This document shows, in pieces, positions 52,805 to 61,313 of a DNA stretch of 64,000 nt. Source of the DNA: Runella slithyformis DSM 19594 (GTDB lineage Bacteria; Bacteroidota; Bacteroidia; Cytophagales; Spirosomataceae); NCBI RefSeq assembly GCF_000218895.1, contig NC_015703.1, positions 4,539,001 through 4,603,000 on the forward strand, read 5' to 3'. The translations under genes were made by a program, and so were the position numbers. The notes below the pieces were generated by a model. It had not been told where the DNA came from and made no database searches. It saw only the letters and a program-made list of their open reading frames with translations. Positions within the stretch are counted from its first letter, which is position 1. Every line of letters starts with the position of its first letter.

Positions 52805-53828
52805 GTATAAATTGATCAAAGTATGGACTGTCAAAGGTGACTCGAATAGGCCAATAATAAAAATTTTTCTGCTGTAAGCCCATTTTTTGCAATAACGGCA
52901 GCAGTTTTACCCAGTCTTTTTCTGTGGTCAAGATCGGATACCTACGCGAAATTTCCGTAAATTTTCGCACTTCTTCCTCCTTAAAAAGGTGATGGTCGTC
53001 CAGTCTTGAATACCCAACCAACGTGTAGTATGCTGCCGCGGCTTCTTCAAATAATGCGGGTTGAGCAATTCCCGAAACTAAGTAAACAGATTGTTTTTCA
53101 GACAACACCGGCAAATAGGGGAAGTAGGCAATAGGGGTTGCATACGTAAATCCGGAGAAAAAAATGGGAGTGGCAGGAAGTGTGAACCGCCTGATGTTTT
53201 CCTGTATTTCTTTTTTCTCAGCGTCAGAAAGGGCCATCGAACACTTAGTCACAATCACAGCATCAGCTCGTTTAGCACCATCTCTGAATTCACGCAGCAA
53301 TCCGGTCGGAAGGACGTGGTCTCTGTAAAATAAACGTCCAATATCGGTCAGTAAAAGATTTAAATGGGGCTTAATGGCGCGGTGTTGGTAGGCGTCATCT
53401 AGCAAAACGACTTGAGCATGCGTTTGTTCTTTCTCAATTCGCTGAATCCCTTCCACTCTTTTTTCGCAGACGAACACCGGTGATTGATGACCGAACTTTT
53501 TGTAGAATTGCAATGGCTCATCGCCGACCTCTTCCGGCAATGAAGCATGATTTACTTCGCGATAACCCTTGGTTTTGCGTCCGTATCCTCTGCTCAAAAC
53601 AGTTATTTTTTTTTGTTTGGCAAGAAGTTGTTGAAGGTATTCGATATGAGGGGTTTTTCCGGTACCTCCAATCGTAAGGTTTCCTATGTTAATCGTGTAG
53701 ATATCGGATTGGTATATATTTAGTAAGCCTTTGTTATACAAATAATTACGAACATAAGTAACAAGCCCGTACAGGAAGCTCAAGGGCCAAAGTATCCATC
53801 GGAATGCGTTTGATAATTTTCTTGACAT
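52773..53828 (-). CDS. lpxK: Tetraacyldisaccharide 4'-kinase
   Basis: A 351-residue lipid A pathway kinase that phosphorylates the 4' position of the tetraacyl disaccharide to give lipid IVA at the inner membrane. A hydrophobic N-terminal segment (about 12-28, LWPLSFLYGLVTYVRN) anchors it. The Walker A-like NLTIGGTGKTP is at 50-60, LSRGYGRKTKGY and GDEPLQFYKKF follow, and DDAYQHR carries the acidic/His motif. Its presence confirms a Gram-negative outer membrane. It converges on the T9SS gene with a 32-base overlap and diverges from menC. Confidence 0.94.
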   Translation of the reverse strand: MSRKLSNAFRWILWPLSFLYGLVTYVRNYLYNKGLLNIYQSDIYTINIGNLTIGGTGKTPHIEYLQQLLAKQKKITVLSRGYGRKTKGYREVNHASLPEEVGDEPLQFYKKFGHQSPVFVCEKRVEGIQRIEKEQTHAQVVLLDDAYQHRAIKPHLNLLLTDIGRLFYRDHVLPTGLLREFRDGAKRADAVIVTKCSMALSDAEKKEIQENIRRFTLPATPIFFSGFTYATPIAYFPYLPVLSEKQSVYLVSGIAQPALFEEAAAAYYTLVGYSRLDDHHLFKEEEVRKFTEISRRYPILTTEKDWVKLLPLLQKMGLQQKNFYYWPIRVTFDSPYFDQFILSEVMKPSRV

Positions 53829-53906
53829 TTTCGTAAAATCACTTTGGCAAAGTAAGGTATTTTTCTCTATTTTGTGAGCCTGCTTACCCCAAACAAAGTT
53901 TTGCGA

Positions 53907-55016
53907 ATGCCCTTACAAGCTCACTATCAGCCTTATAGACTGAATTTTCGGTTTGCCGCCGGTACTTCCAGGGGTATCCTGACTGAAAAAACGTCTTGGT
54001 TTATTAAAATTTATGATAAGGAAAATCCGTCAATCATTGGTATCGGTGAATGTGGGCCGCTCAGTGGGTTAAGTATTGATGATCGCCCTGATTTTGAAGA
54101 TACACTCCAGAATATTTGTCGGGAATTTAACAGGTTAGACCTCGAAATTTACAGCTGGAATATCTCCATTATATTAGAGCAACTAGTTGGAAATCAGTGG
54201 CCTTCCATTCGTTTTGGTTTTGAATCAGCCATGTTGGATTACCTCCATGGAGGCAAACGGGCGTTGTTTGACAATGACTTTGTCAGCGGTCAGAAGGGGG
54301 TCCCCATCAATGGACTCGTTTGGATGGGTAGCCATGAATCAATGCTTCAACAGGTAGAGGAGAAAATATCCGCCGGATTTACCACCATAAAACTAAAGAT
54401 AGGGGCGATTGGCTTTCAGGAAGAATGTGCGATTTTAGCGTATATCCGCCGTCATTTTTCGGCCCGTGAGATTAGCCTTCGAGTAGATGCAAACGGAGCC
54501 TTCACTGCCTCTGATGTTCATTCAAAGTTAAAGAAGCTGGCAGAATACGAGTTACATTCGATTGAACAACCCATTGCTCCCAAACAAATAGACCTGATGG
54601 CTGAGCTTTGTGAGGTCTCGCCGGTTCCAATCGGATTGGATGAAGAATTGATAGGTAAATTTGATTATGCCGAAAAAAGGCGTCTGCTAAAACAGCTTAA
54701 ACCCAAATACATCATCCTGAAACCCACCCTTTTGGGTGGGTTTGAACTGACCCGTGAATGGATCGAAACAGCACATCGGCTTGATATTGGCTGGTGGATT
54801 ACTTCTGCGTTGGAGTCAAATGTAGGACTTAATGCCATTTCTCAATTTACCGCTGAGTTTGACAATCCCCTTCCTCAGGGTTTGGGAACGGGCCAATTAT
54901 ACCACAATAACATTCCCAGCCCTTTGACGATCCAAGAGGGTCATCTTCTCTACGATTCTCTTCAGGCGTGGGACTTTGGGCTATTGAATTCAAGCCGTAT
55001 TTCTTCAACCGCTTAG
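53907..55016 (+). CDS. menC: o-Succinylbenzoate synthase / enolase-superfamily enzyme
   Basis: About 369 residues of the muconate-lactonising subgroup of the enolase superfamily. TIKLKIG gives the KxK base pair, SLRVDANGAF, SIEQPI and GLDEEL supply the three metal-binding acids, and IILKPTLLGG the second catalytic lysine. The family resembles MenC, which dehydrates SHCHC to o-succinylbenzoate in menaquinone synthesis; a dipeptide epimerase is the main alternative. ATG 53907 gives the usual N-terminus (MPLQAHYQPYRLNFRF); an in-frame GTG at 53874 is less likely. No other men gene is adjacent. Confidence 0.83.
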   Translation: MPLQAHYQPYRLNFRFAAGTSRGILTEKTSWFIKIYDKENPSIIGIGECGPLSGLSIDDRPDFEDTLQNICREFNRLDLEIYSWNISIILEQLVGNQWPSIRFGFESAMLDYLHGGKRALFDNDFVSGQKGVPINGLVWMGSHESMLQQVEEKISAGFTTIKLKIGAIGFQEECAILAYIRRHFSAREISLRVDANGAFTASDVHSKLKKLAEYELHSIEQPIAPKQIDLMAELCEVSPVPIGLDEELIGKFDYAEKRRLLKQLKPKYIILKPTLLGGFELTREWIETAHRLDIGWWITSALESNVGLNAISQFTAEFDNPLPQGLGTGQLYHNNIPSPLTIQEGHLLYDSLQAWDFGLLNSSRISSTA

Positions 55017-55121
55017 TATTTTAGAACTTTTATTTGTTTAGGGCGTTACGTAAAAGAAGAGAAGTCCTTCTCAAAGGGGGATTCTTTTCAGGCGTTTTCT
55101 ACTAATTAATAGTGTAAGAGC

Positions 55122-55814
55122 ATGGAAGAAAGCAGTAAACTTGACAGAATCATTGAAGCCCGAATGAAGCTGAAAGCCCGTTTTGAGGATAAAATGAAAA
55201 ATACTCCCTCCATGGCGGATGAACGCCCGCAGGGATACGGTGAAACCAATCGGCATGGCATGCCGCAAGTGCCCGTTGGACAGACATTAACTACAAAATG
55301 GCCGGTGCTGGATTTGGGGTATCAGCCCAATGTGACCCTTGACCGTTGGCGATTATATGTAGACGGAGAAGTGGAAAACCCCGTCGTTTTAAAGTGGGAA
55401 GATTTTATGGCGTTACCCCAAACGGAAGATACCTCTGATTTTCATTGCGTTACCACATGGTCTAAATTGGATATGTCGTGGGTAGGGGTTCGGCTATTAG
55501 ACATAGCGGCACTGGTACAGCCCAAAGAAACAGCTACGCATCTGATGTGCTATGGGTACGATACGTATACGACCAACGTCTCCCTGGAAGAGGCCCTGAA
55601 ACCGGATGTATTGTTGGCACATACCGTTTATGGTGAGCCATTGCCAAAGGAACACGGCGGCCCTGTTCGCATGATTACGCCGCAACTGTATGCCTGGAAG
55701 GGGGCAAAATGGATTAAACGAATTGAGTTTTTATCTAAAAATAAACGCGGTTTTTGGGAAGAGCGTGGGTATTCCAATACCGCTTATCCGTGGCGAAATG
55801 ACCGTTACAGTTAG
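55122..55814 (+). CDS. Sulfite oxidase-like molybdopterin oxidoreductase
   Basis: A 230-residue protein of the sulfite oxidase/MsrP catalytic-domain family. RWRLYVDGEVENPVVLKWEDF starts the domain, DFHCVTTWSKLDMSW holds the Cys (109) expected to ligate molybdenum, and LLAHTVYGEPLPKEHGGPVR is diagnostic. It lacks a signal peptide, so unlike MsrP (YedY) it appears cytosolic, and no haem or membrane partner gene lies beside it. The substrate is unknown. The start ATG 55122 follows a short gap after menC. Confidence 0.88.
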   Translation: MEESSKLDRIIEARMKLKARFEDKMKNTPSMADERPQGYGETNRHGMPQVPVGQTLTTKWPVLDLGYQPNVTLDRWRLYVDGEVENPVVLKWEDFMALPQTEDTSDFHCVTTWSKLDMSWVGVRLLDIAALVQPKETATHLMCYGYDTYTTNVSLEEALKPDVLLAHTVYGEPLPKEHGGPVRMITPQLYAWKGAKWIKRIEFLSKNKRGFWEERGYSNTAYPWRNDRYS

Positions 55815-55824
55815 ATGATTTCAG

Positions 55825-55870
55825 CGTCAGCGAGGCTATAAGCCTGAAATGGTATGGCTCGCTGACGTTT
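55825..55870 (+). terminator. Hairpin after the molybdopterin oxidoreductase
   Basis: CGTCAGCGAG (55825-55834) pairs perfectly with CTCGCTGACG (55858-55867), followed by TTT. Probably a terminator with a weak T tract. Confidence 0.6.
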
Positions 55871-55899
55871 AGTAACCCGTTAGATTCAATTGTTTTTGT

Positions 55900-57348
55900 A
55901 TGGAAATTCAAATTGTCAACACGCTTCCGTCCGAAACCGAAGCTATCATTTACTTATTTCGTCAGGGGGATACTTTGAGTGACCAACTGAGTGTTTTTAC
56001 CAATGCCGCATTTCTGAAGCAGGATTTCAAGGCGGAAGCAAAACAGGTGATAACCCTCTATGAAAATGACCGGAAAGTATACTTGGTAGGGTTAGGAAAA
56101 AATCCGAGAGAAGCCGATTTTATAAAAATTCTGCGCTCATTTTTTTACAAACAAAAAAGATCACTTCCCAACTTGGTCGCTCTGGACCTCATGGCTGGAG
56201 CAATTGAAAAGGAATGGGTCGAGGTCATTACAAACGGTATTTTATTAGGTGATTACGACTTAGATCTTTATAAAACAACAAAGAAAGAAGATCTGAATTT
56301 TTTTGAAAAAGATACCAAGCTTCAATTCATCATTGCTGATGCTGCTGTTGAAGCGGCGGTGCAACAGGTACATCGTGGGGAAGAGATTGCCTTTACCCAA
56401 ATTCGAATCATGGATTTGATGAATGCGCCCTCCAATAAAAAATCACCGCAAAGTTTGGCTGAGTGGGCTACCGATTCCGGGGAAAAATACGGCTACTCGG
56501 TAACGGTTTGGGACGAGAAGCAATGCGAATCTGAAGGGTTGGAGGCATTGTTGGCCGTGAGCTTTGGCAGCAGAAATCCACCAAGGTTTATACAATTGGA
56601 ATATAAACATCCCAATGCAAACAAGAAAATTGGCTTGGTAGGGAAAGGGGTTACGTTTGACACCGGCGGAATCTCCCTGAAGCAATCCGCCAATATGCAC
56701 TACATGAAATCGGATATGGGCGGTGCAGCGGCGGTGTTGGGAACGATTGAAGCGGCGGCCAAACTGCAATTGCCCGTGCATTTGATCGGAATCATTCCCG
56801 CCACCGAAAACAGTATAGACGGGTTGGCCACAAAACCCGGGGATGTCGTGGGCAGTTATTCCGGCAAAACCATTGAGATCATTGATACCGACGCCGAAGG
56901 ACGGGTCATTTTGGCGGATGCGCTGAGTTATCTGGTACGAAATCACCAACCCGATACGATCATTGATCTGGCCACACTGACCGGAAGCTGTGTTGCTGCG
57001 TTGGGGTATTCGGCTGCAGGAATGTTTACTGATAATGACCAGCTTGCGCAGGAGTTATACGAAAGCGGGCAGCAGACCGGAGAGAAGTTGTGGCGCTTGC
57101 CGTTATGGGATGATTATAAAGAAGATGTTAACTCGGATGTGGCAGATGTGAAGAACTTTCATGGTAAGCCGTTCGCAGGGGCTATTGTGGCTGCCAAGTT
57201 TTTAGAAGTGTTTGTAGAAGAACACCCACGTTGGGCGCATTTGGATATAGCAGGGACTGCGTTTGGTGATTCTGAGTTCGGCACTATGAAGTCAGCTACC
57301 GGATATGGGATTAGATTGCTGCTGTGTTGGTTGCAGGAACGCCATTGA
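55900..57348 (+). CDS. pepA: Leucyl aminopeptidase (M17 family)
   Basis: A 482-residue cytosolic aminopeptidase. An N-terminal macro-like domain (about 1-160) is followed by the catalytic domain. VGKGVTFDTGGISLK has the metal-binding Lys and Asp and the catalytic Lys, MKSDMGGAAAVLG follows, and DTDAEGRVILADAL is the M17 signature with the bicarbonate-binding Arg. SNKKSPQSLAEWA at the domain junction also fits. The family forms hexamers with two metal ions that cleave N-terminal residues. All active-site residues visible are intact. Confidence 0.95.
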   Translation: MEIQIVNTLPSETEAIIYLFRQGDTLSDQLSVFTNAAFLKQDFKAEAKQVITLYENDRKVYLVGLGKNPREADFIKILRSFFYKQKRSLPNLVALDLMAGAIEKEWVEVITNGILLGDYDLDLYKTTKKEDLNFFEKDTKLQFIIADAAVEAAVQQVHRGEEIAFTQIRIMDLMNAPSNKKSPQSLAEWATDSGEKYGYSVTVWDEKQCESEGLEALLAVSFGSRNPPRFIQLEYKHPNANKKIGLVGKGVTFDTGGISLKQSANMHYMKSDMGGAAAVLGTIEAAAKLQLPVHLIGIIPATENSIDGLATKPGDVVGSYSGKTIEIIDTDAEGRVILADALSYLVRNHQPDTIIDLATLTGSCVAALGYSAAGMFTDNDQLAQELYESGQQTGEKLWRLPLWDDYKEDVNSDVADVKNFHGKPFAGAIVAAKFLEVFVEEHPRWAHLDIAGTAFGDSEFGTMKSATGYGIRLLLCWLQERH

Positions 57349-57432
57349 TGATTTAGATTTATCCTTAAGTACGTTTGGTAATTCCGCCATGTTCCATTAG
57401 CTTTAAGCCTGAATACTTCCCCTAAAATAAAA

Positions 57433-57452
57433 GCCGATTAGCGGCATTTTTT
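57433..57452 (+). terminator. Terminator after leucyl aminopeptidase
   Basis: Short GC stem GCCG / CGGC with a 5-base loop followed by ATTTTTT, just before the OmpA gene. Confidence 0.65.
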
Positions 57453-57471
57453 ATTAATTTGACATATCTCT

Positions 57472-59289
57472 ATGAAGCTAACTTTACGATTTGCACTTAT
57501 GGTCATGCTATTGGCCGTTGGTTCGGCATATAGTCAAAAAGTATATAAGCGATGGGAGCTGGGAGGGGGAGTAGGTTGGTCCGGGTATTTGGGTGATCTC
57601 AATAAGTCTGACTTTTTTTCTCAGGAACCCAAATTAAGCGGGGGCTTATTGGGACGCTATCACATCAGTCGTAATTGGGCACTGCGGGGCGCGTTGACCT
57701 TCGGTACGCTGTCTGGCAATGATGCCAATTTTGATGATCGTAAAGTGCGCGGTTTTAAAACAAAATCTTCACTTACAGACGTTTCAGCCATTGTAGAATA
57801 TGACTTTTTAGGAAAAAATCGCTTTCAATATGATTCTACGGCTTTTCAGGTGCGATTTAAACGCAGGTTTTCACCCTATTTATTTACCGGTGCAGGGGTT
57901 GGTTTTACGAATCCTAGACCCGATTTCACCGGAACCGCTTCCACTCCTGCAAATTTCCGTCAGGGGGCTATTGCTGATCAGGCGGCTGATTATTCTAAGT
58001 CAAATTTTGTGATTCCCTTCGGCGTCGGGGTTAGGTATGATTTGAACGAAAATTGGGTATTGGGCGCAGAAGCAGGTTTTCGTCTCGCTTTTTCTGATTA
58101 TTTGGATGGAATCAGTCAGGGGGCCAATCCAAATCGTGATGACCGCTACAAACTTTCTACGCTTTCTATAACGTATCGTTTTGATAAAAAAGACAAAGAT
58201 CGTGACGGTATTCCCGATGAAAAAGATGCCTGCCCGAATGAACCCGGCTCGGTCCGAATGAATGGATGCCCTGATAAAGATCATGACGGTGTAGCCGATA
58301 AAGACGATGATTGTCCGGACGTGGCCGGATCGGTGTCCATGAAGGGTTGTCCTGATGCCGATGGCGACGGAATCCGCGATCAGGACGATGCCTGTCCAAC
58401 CGAAGCAGGCGTTGCTTCTTTGCAAGGTTGCCCTGATCGTGACAAAGATGGGATTGCTGATAAGGACGACGTCTGCCCGGATGCTGCGGGATTGGCAAAT
58501 CTGAAAGGATGCCCTGATAAAGATAAAGACGGAATTGCCGATGAGGATGATGCATGTCCGGATGCAGCAGGGTTGGTGCTGCTGGGCGGATGCCCTGATA
58601 CGGATGCAGACGGCATTGCCGATAAAGACGACGAATGTCCGGGTTTAGCCGGTAAAACCGAGCTGAAGGGCTGTCCTGATGGTGATAATGACGGTATTTC
58701 CGATAAAGATGATGCCTGCCCAACGGTAGCCGGTATTACGCAATTCAACGGTTGTCCGGATACCGACGGAGATGGCGTAGAGGATTCCAAAGATCGCTGT
58801 CCGGAAGTGGCCGGTAAGCCGGAATTTGAAGGATGTGTGAATGCCAAAGCCCTGCAGGTGGTATTAAAGGCAGCGGAGAAAAGAGCACGCCTGGAAGCAG
58901 AATTGGCCGCGAAACAAAAAGCGTTTATCGACCCTGCCAAATTGGTGGTTGACTTTAAAGTGGAATCCATCGTGTTTGCGACCAATAGTTCGGTGATTCA
59001 GGATCAATACAAATCCATCCTTGACGGTTTGGTGGATGTTCTGGTGAAAAATCCAACCTATAAACTTCGCTTATCAGGCCATGCCGATAGCAGAGGCTCA
59101 CAGGCTTATAATGAAAAACTGTCAGAAGCAAGAGCAAACGCCTGTTTAGAATATTTGTTACAAAAAGGAGTGAATGTATCCCGTATCGTTGTTCAGGGAT
59201 TGGGCGAGAGTATTCCTGCCGGAGATAATAAAAACGAAGCGGGCCGAAAATTAAATCGTCGGGTAGAAGTGGAAGCCTTTCGACAATAA
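57472..59289 (+). CDS. OmpA-family protein with thrombospondin type 3 repeats
   Basis: A 605-residue outer-membrane protein. After a signal peptide (to about residue 22), residues about 25-235 form a DUF6089-type beta barrel (GYLGDLNKSDFFSQEP). Eight tandem units of 27 residues follow, with Asp-rich calcium loops of the TSP3 kind (DKDGIADKDDVCP ... GCPD) from about 240 to 455. The C-terminal OmpA domain (VESIVFATNSSVI, LSGHADSRGSQAYNEKLSEA) should bind peptidoglycan. The protein probably links outer membrane and cell wall and is calcium-dependent. Its barrel is closely related to the next gene. Confidence 0.92.
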   Translation: MKLTLRFALMVMLLAVGSAYSQKVYKRWELGGGVGWSGYLGDLNKSDFFSQEPKLSGGLLGRYHISRNWALRGALTFGTLSGNDANFDDRKVRGFKTKSSLTDVSAIVEYDFLGKNRFQYDSTAFQVRFKRRFSPYLFTGAGVGFTNPRPDFTGTASTPANFRQGAIADQAADYSKSNFVIPFGVGVRYDLNENWVLGAEAGFRLAFSDYLDGISQGANPNRDDRYKLSTLSITYRFDKKDKDRDGIPDEKDACPNEPGSVRMNGCPDKDHDGVADKDDDCPDVAGSVSMKGCPDADGDGIRDQDDACPTEAGVASLQGCPDRDKDGIADKDDVCPDAAGLANLKGCPDKDKDGIADEDDACPDAAGLVLLGGCPDTDADGIADKDDECPGLAGKTELKGCPDGDNDGISDKDDACPTVAGITQFNGCPDTDGDGVEDSKDRCPEVAGKPEFEGCVNAKALQVVLKAAEKRARLEAELAAKQKAFIDPAKLVVDFKVESIVFATNSSVIQDQYKSILDGLVDVLVKNPTYKLRLSGHADSRGSQAYNEKLSEARANACLEYLLQKGVNVSRIVVQGLGESIPAGDNKNEAGRKLNRRVEVEAFRQ

Positions 59290-59310
59290 CCGGAAATAAA
59301 TCCTCGTTTT

Positions 59311-59351
59311 CAAGGCCGGGCATGGGATTAGTATCCTGTCCGGCTTTTTTT
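59311..59351 (+). terminator. Terminator after the OmpA/TSP3 gene
   Basis: GCCGG (59315) pairs with CCGGC (59340-59344) through an imperfect stem of about 12 pairs, then T7. Confidence 0.75.
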
Positions 59352-59373
59352 AGGGCCTGAGAATTCCTTTTCT

Positions 59374-60132
59374 TTGATTCTAATGCGCTGTGTATACTTT
59401 GTTTCTATAGGGCTTCTGTTAATCAATGCGTTTTTTGCCGAGGCGCAGGAACGTTTTGAAATAGGTATGTTTGGGGGAAGCGCAGGGTATCTTGGCGATC
59501 TGAATAAGTCAGATATATTTTCCAAAGAACCTAACCCTGCCTTTGGCGTGGTAGGTCGCTATAATTTTTCCAATCATTTTGCCGTGAAGGTAGCCTTACT
59601 GAGCGGTCGGTTGTCCGGCAAAGATAGCCATTATCCCGACAGAGCCTTCCGCAACTTCAGCACAACGACTCCGTTAAAGGAGATTACTACTCAGTTGGAA
59701 TGGCATCTGTGGCCTCTGACGGAACCTCGCTTTCGCCATCAGTTCAAGGCTTCCTTTTCTCCTTTTTTATTTGTCGGGTTTGGATTGGCATTGACAAATC
59801 CTAAGGCAGACTTAGAAAATATGCTCATTGAGAAACCGCAGTTTGTACAGGGGGCGGCCATCGACCGTACTGCCAACTTCAACTCCGTCAATGGTGTAGT
59901 TCCGTTTGGATTGGGCCTGAAATACCGTTTCCATCCTCAATGGACGCTTGCGCTTGAAGCGGGAGTTCGCATTACATTTTCAGATTATTTAGACGGGATC
60001 AGTTTTGCCGGCAACCCGGACAAAACCGACCGATACACCTTTTCGGGGCTAATTATTGTATATTGTTTTAAAAAACCTCCCTTTGGGTTTAAAATTCGTA
60101 ATCCAACCAAGTGTGATTTTGTGCAGGAATGA
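59374..60132 (+). CDS. Outer-membrane beta-barrel protein (DUF6089-like)
   Basis: A 252-residue exported protein with a signal peptide ending near FFAEAQ, then a beta-barrel domain matching the N-terminal part of the preceding OmpA/TSP3 protein: GYLGDLNKSDIFSKEPNP, VVGRYNFSNHFAVKVALLSG, FGLGLKYRFHPQWTLALEAG and SDYLDGISFAGNP. It lacks the TSP3 repeats and OmpA domain, so it looks like a duplicated and trimmed paralogue. Function unknown; probably an outer-membrane structural protein. Confidence 0.85.
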   Translation: MILMRCVYFVSIGLLLINAFFAEAQERFEIGMFGGSAGYLGDLNKSDIFSKEPNPAFGVVGRYNFSNHFAVKVALLSGRLSGKDSHYPDRAFRNFSTTTPLKEITTQLEWHLWPLTEPRFRHQFKASFSPFLFVGFGLALTNPKADLENMLIEKPQFVQGAAIDRTANFNSVNGVVPFGLGLKYRFHPQWTLALEAGVRITFSDYLDGISFAGNPDKTDRYTFSGLIIVYCFKKPPFGFKIRNPTKCDFVQE

Positions 60133-60162
60133 GTACATTAGCCCCAATATTAACCATGCTGC

Positions 60163-61011
60163 ATGAAAAACATTCTCCTCCATCTTCGTATTCCATTCTC
60201 CTTTTTTCTTTTACCCATTTTTCTGTTTGCGGTGAGTCAGTCGCCTCATCCGGAGGTGGCTAGAGCCTGGTGGGTTTTTCTGATCTTGCACTTGTTACTG
60301 TTTCCGGCCAGCAATGCCTATAATAGCTATTATGATAAAGATGAAGGAAGCATTGGGTTGTTGGAAAGCCCGCCTCCCGTAACCAAAGAGCTGTTTTATG
60401 TGGCGTGGGCCTTTGATATTTTGGCGCTGGTGCTGGGATGGTTGTTTGTGGGAGAGGTGTTCACGCTGTATTTAGTGGTCTATGGGTTTATCTCAAAAGC
60501 CTATAGTCATCCGTTGATTCGACTGAAAAAGTACCCTGTGTTGAGTTGGATAATTGTCACTTTTTTTCAGGGCGCACTTACGTATTGGGCCGTTTATCAG
60601 GCGATCAATCCCTCCGTGACCTTTGAGTCGCTGACATCGCAGTGGATTCCTGCTTTGGTCTGTACTTCAAATCTGTTGGCGATCTACCCGCTTACGCAGG
60701 TGTATCAGCACGAAGAAGATGCCAGAAGGGGTGATATGACCATGAGTCGGCTGTTGGGGATCAAAGGAACATTTATCAATGCCAACGCCTGGTTGCTGCT
60801 GTCGGGTATTGGGTATGTAAGTTATTTCGGATTTACCGTCCCGCTATTGCTTCTCGTACTTCTGTTATTTCCGTTGTTGGCTTTTTTCGGTTGGTGGACG
60901 TGGAAGGTGTGGCAGGACGAACGCAATGCAAACTTTAAAAATACAATGTGGCTAAATCTCCTGGCAAGCGTGTGTCTCAATGTTTTTTTTGGAATTTTAT
61001 GTTTTTTATAA
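60163..61011 (+). CDS. UbiA-family prenyltransferase-like membrane protein
   Basis: A 282-residue protein with about 8-9 hydrophobic segments. FPASNAYNSYYDKDEGSIG (from about 46) matches the first Asp-rich motif (N-x3-D-x3-D type) of UbiA prenyltransferases. YQHEEDARRGDMTMSRLLG near 190 matches the second (DxxxD) motif in modified form. Such enzymes attach prenyl chains to aromatic acceptors, for example in quinone synthesis, or act on other lipids. Without neighbours from a known pathway the substrate cannot be named. The menC gene 5 kb upstream is the only quinone-related gene nearby. Confidence 0.8.
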   Translation: MKNILLHLRIPFSFFLLPIFLFAVSQSPHPEVARAWWVFLILHLLLFPASNAYNSYYDKDEGSIGLLESPPPVTKELFYVAWAFDILALVLGWLFVGEVFTLYLVVYGFISKAYSHPLIRLKKYPVLSWIIVTFFQGALTYWAVYQAINPSVTFESLTSQWIPALVCTSNLLAIYPLTQVYQHEEDARRGDMTMSRLLGIKGTFINANAWLLLSGIGYVSYFGFTVPLLLLVLLLFPLLAFFGWWTWKVWQDERNANFKNTMWLNLLASVCLNVFFGILCFL

Positions 61012-61096
61012 GATTCATAACATTCTGATAATCATGCAAACAGCGTAAATGGACCGATTTTTTGTTAAAATACGCTTATTTTTTTCAATAAAATAC

Positions 61097-61127
61097 TTGC
61101 ATCATATCCTGAGAAAGTCTACTTTTG
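61097..61127 (+). promoter_or_regulatory. Promoter of tRNA-Gly(GCC)
   Basis: TTG at 61097-61099, 20-base spacer, TACTTTTG at 61120-61127; the tRNA begins 27 bases downstream. A good Bacteroidota promoter match. Confidence 0.7.
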
Positions 61128-61153
61128 CATCACCAAATCACGGTAAAACATAT

Positions 61154-61229
61154 GCGAAAGTAGCTCAGCTGGTAGAGCGCGACCTTGCCAAGGTCGAGGT
61201 CGCGGGTTCGAACCCCGTCTTTCGCTCCA
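61154..61229 (+). tRNA. tRNA-Gly(GCC)
   Basis: The acceptor GCGAAAG pairs with CTTTCGC, the D arm is GCTCAGCTGGTAGAGC, the anticodon arm CGACC-TTGCCAA-GGTCG has anticodon GCC, and the T arm GGTTCGAACC. CCA is encoded at 61227-61229. Confidence 0.95.
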
Positions 61230-61257
61230 AGCACCGCCGAAAACGGTGCTTTTTTTA
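61230..61257 (+). terminator. Terminator between tRNA-Gly and tRNA-Leu
   Basis: AGCACCG / CGGTGCT stem with a CCGAAAA loop, then T7. No promoter is evident between it and tRNA-Leu, so tRNA-Leu may depend on read-through. Confidence 0.75.
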
Positions 61258-61313
61258 TCCGTGAGTAAATCACCACCCGCCGGGGTGGTGGAACTGGTAG
61301 ACACGCAGGACTT

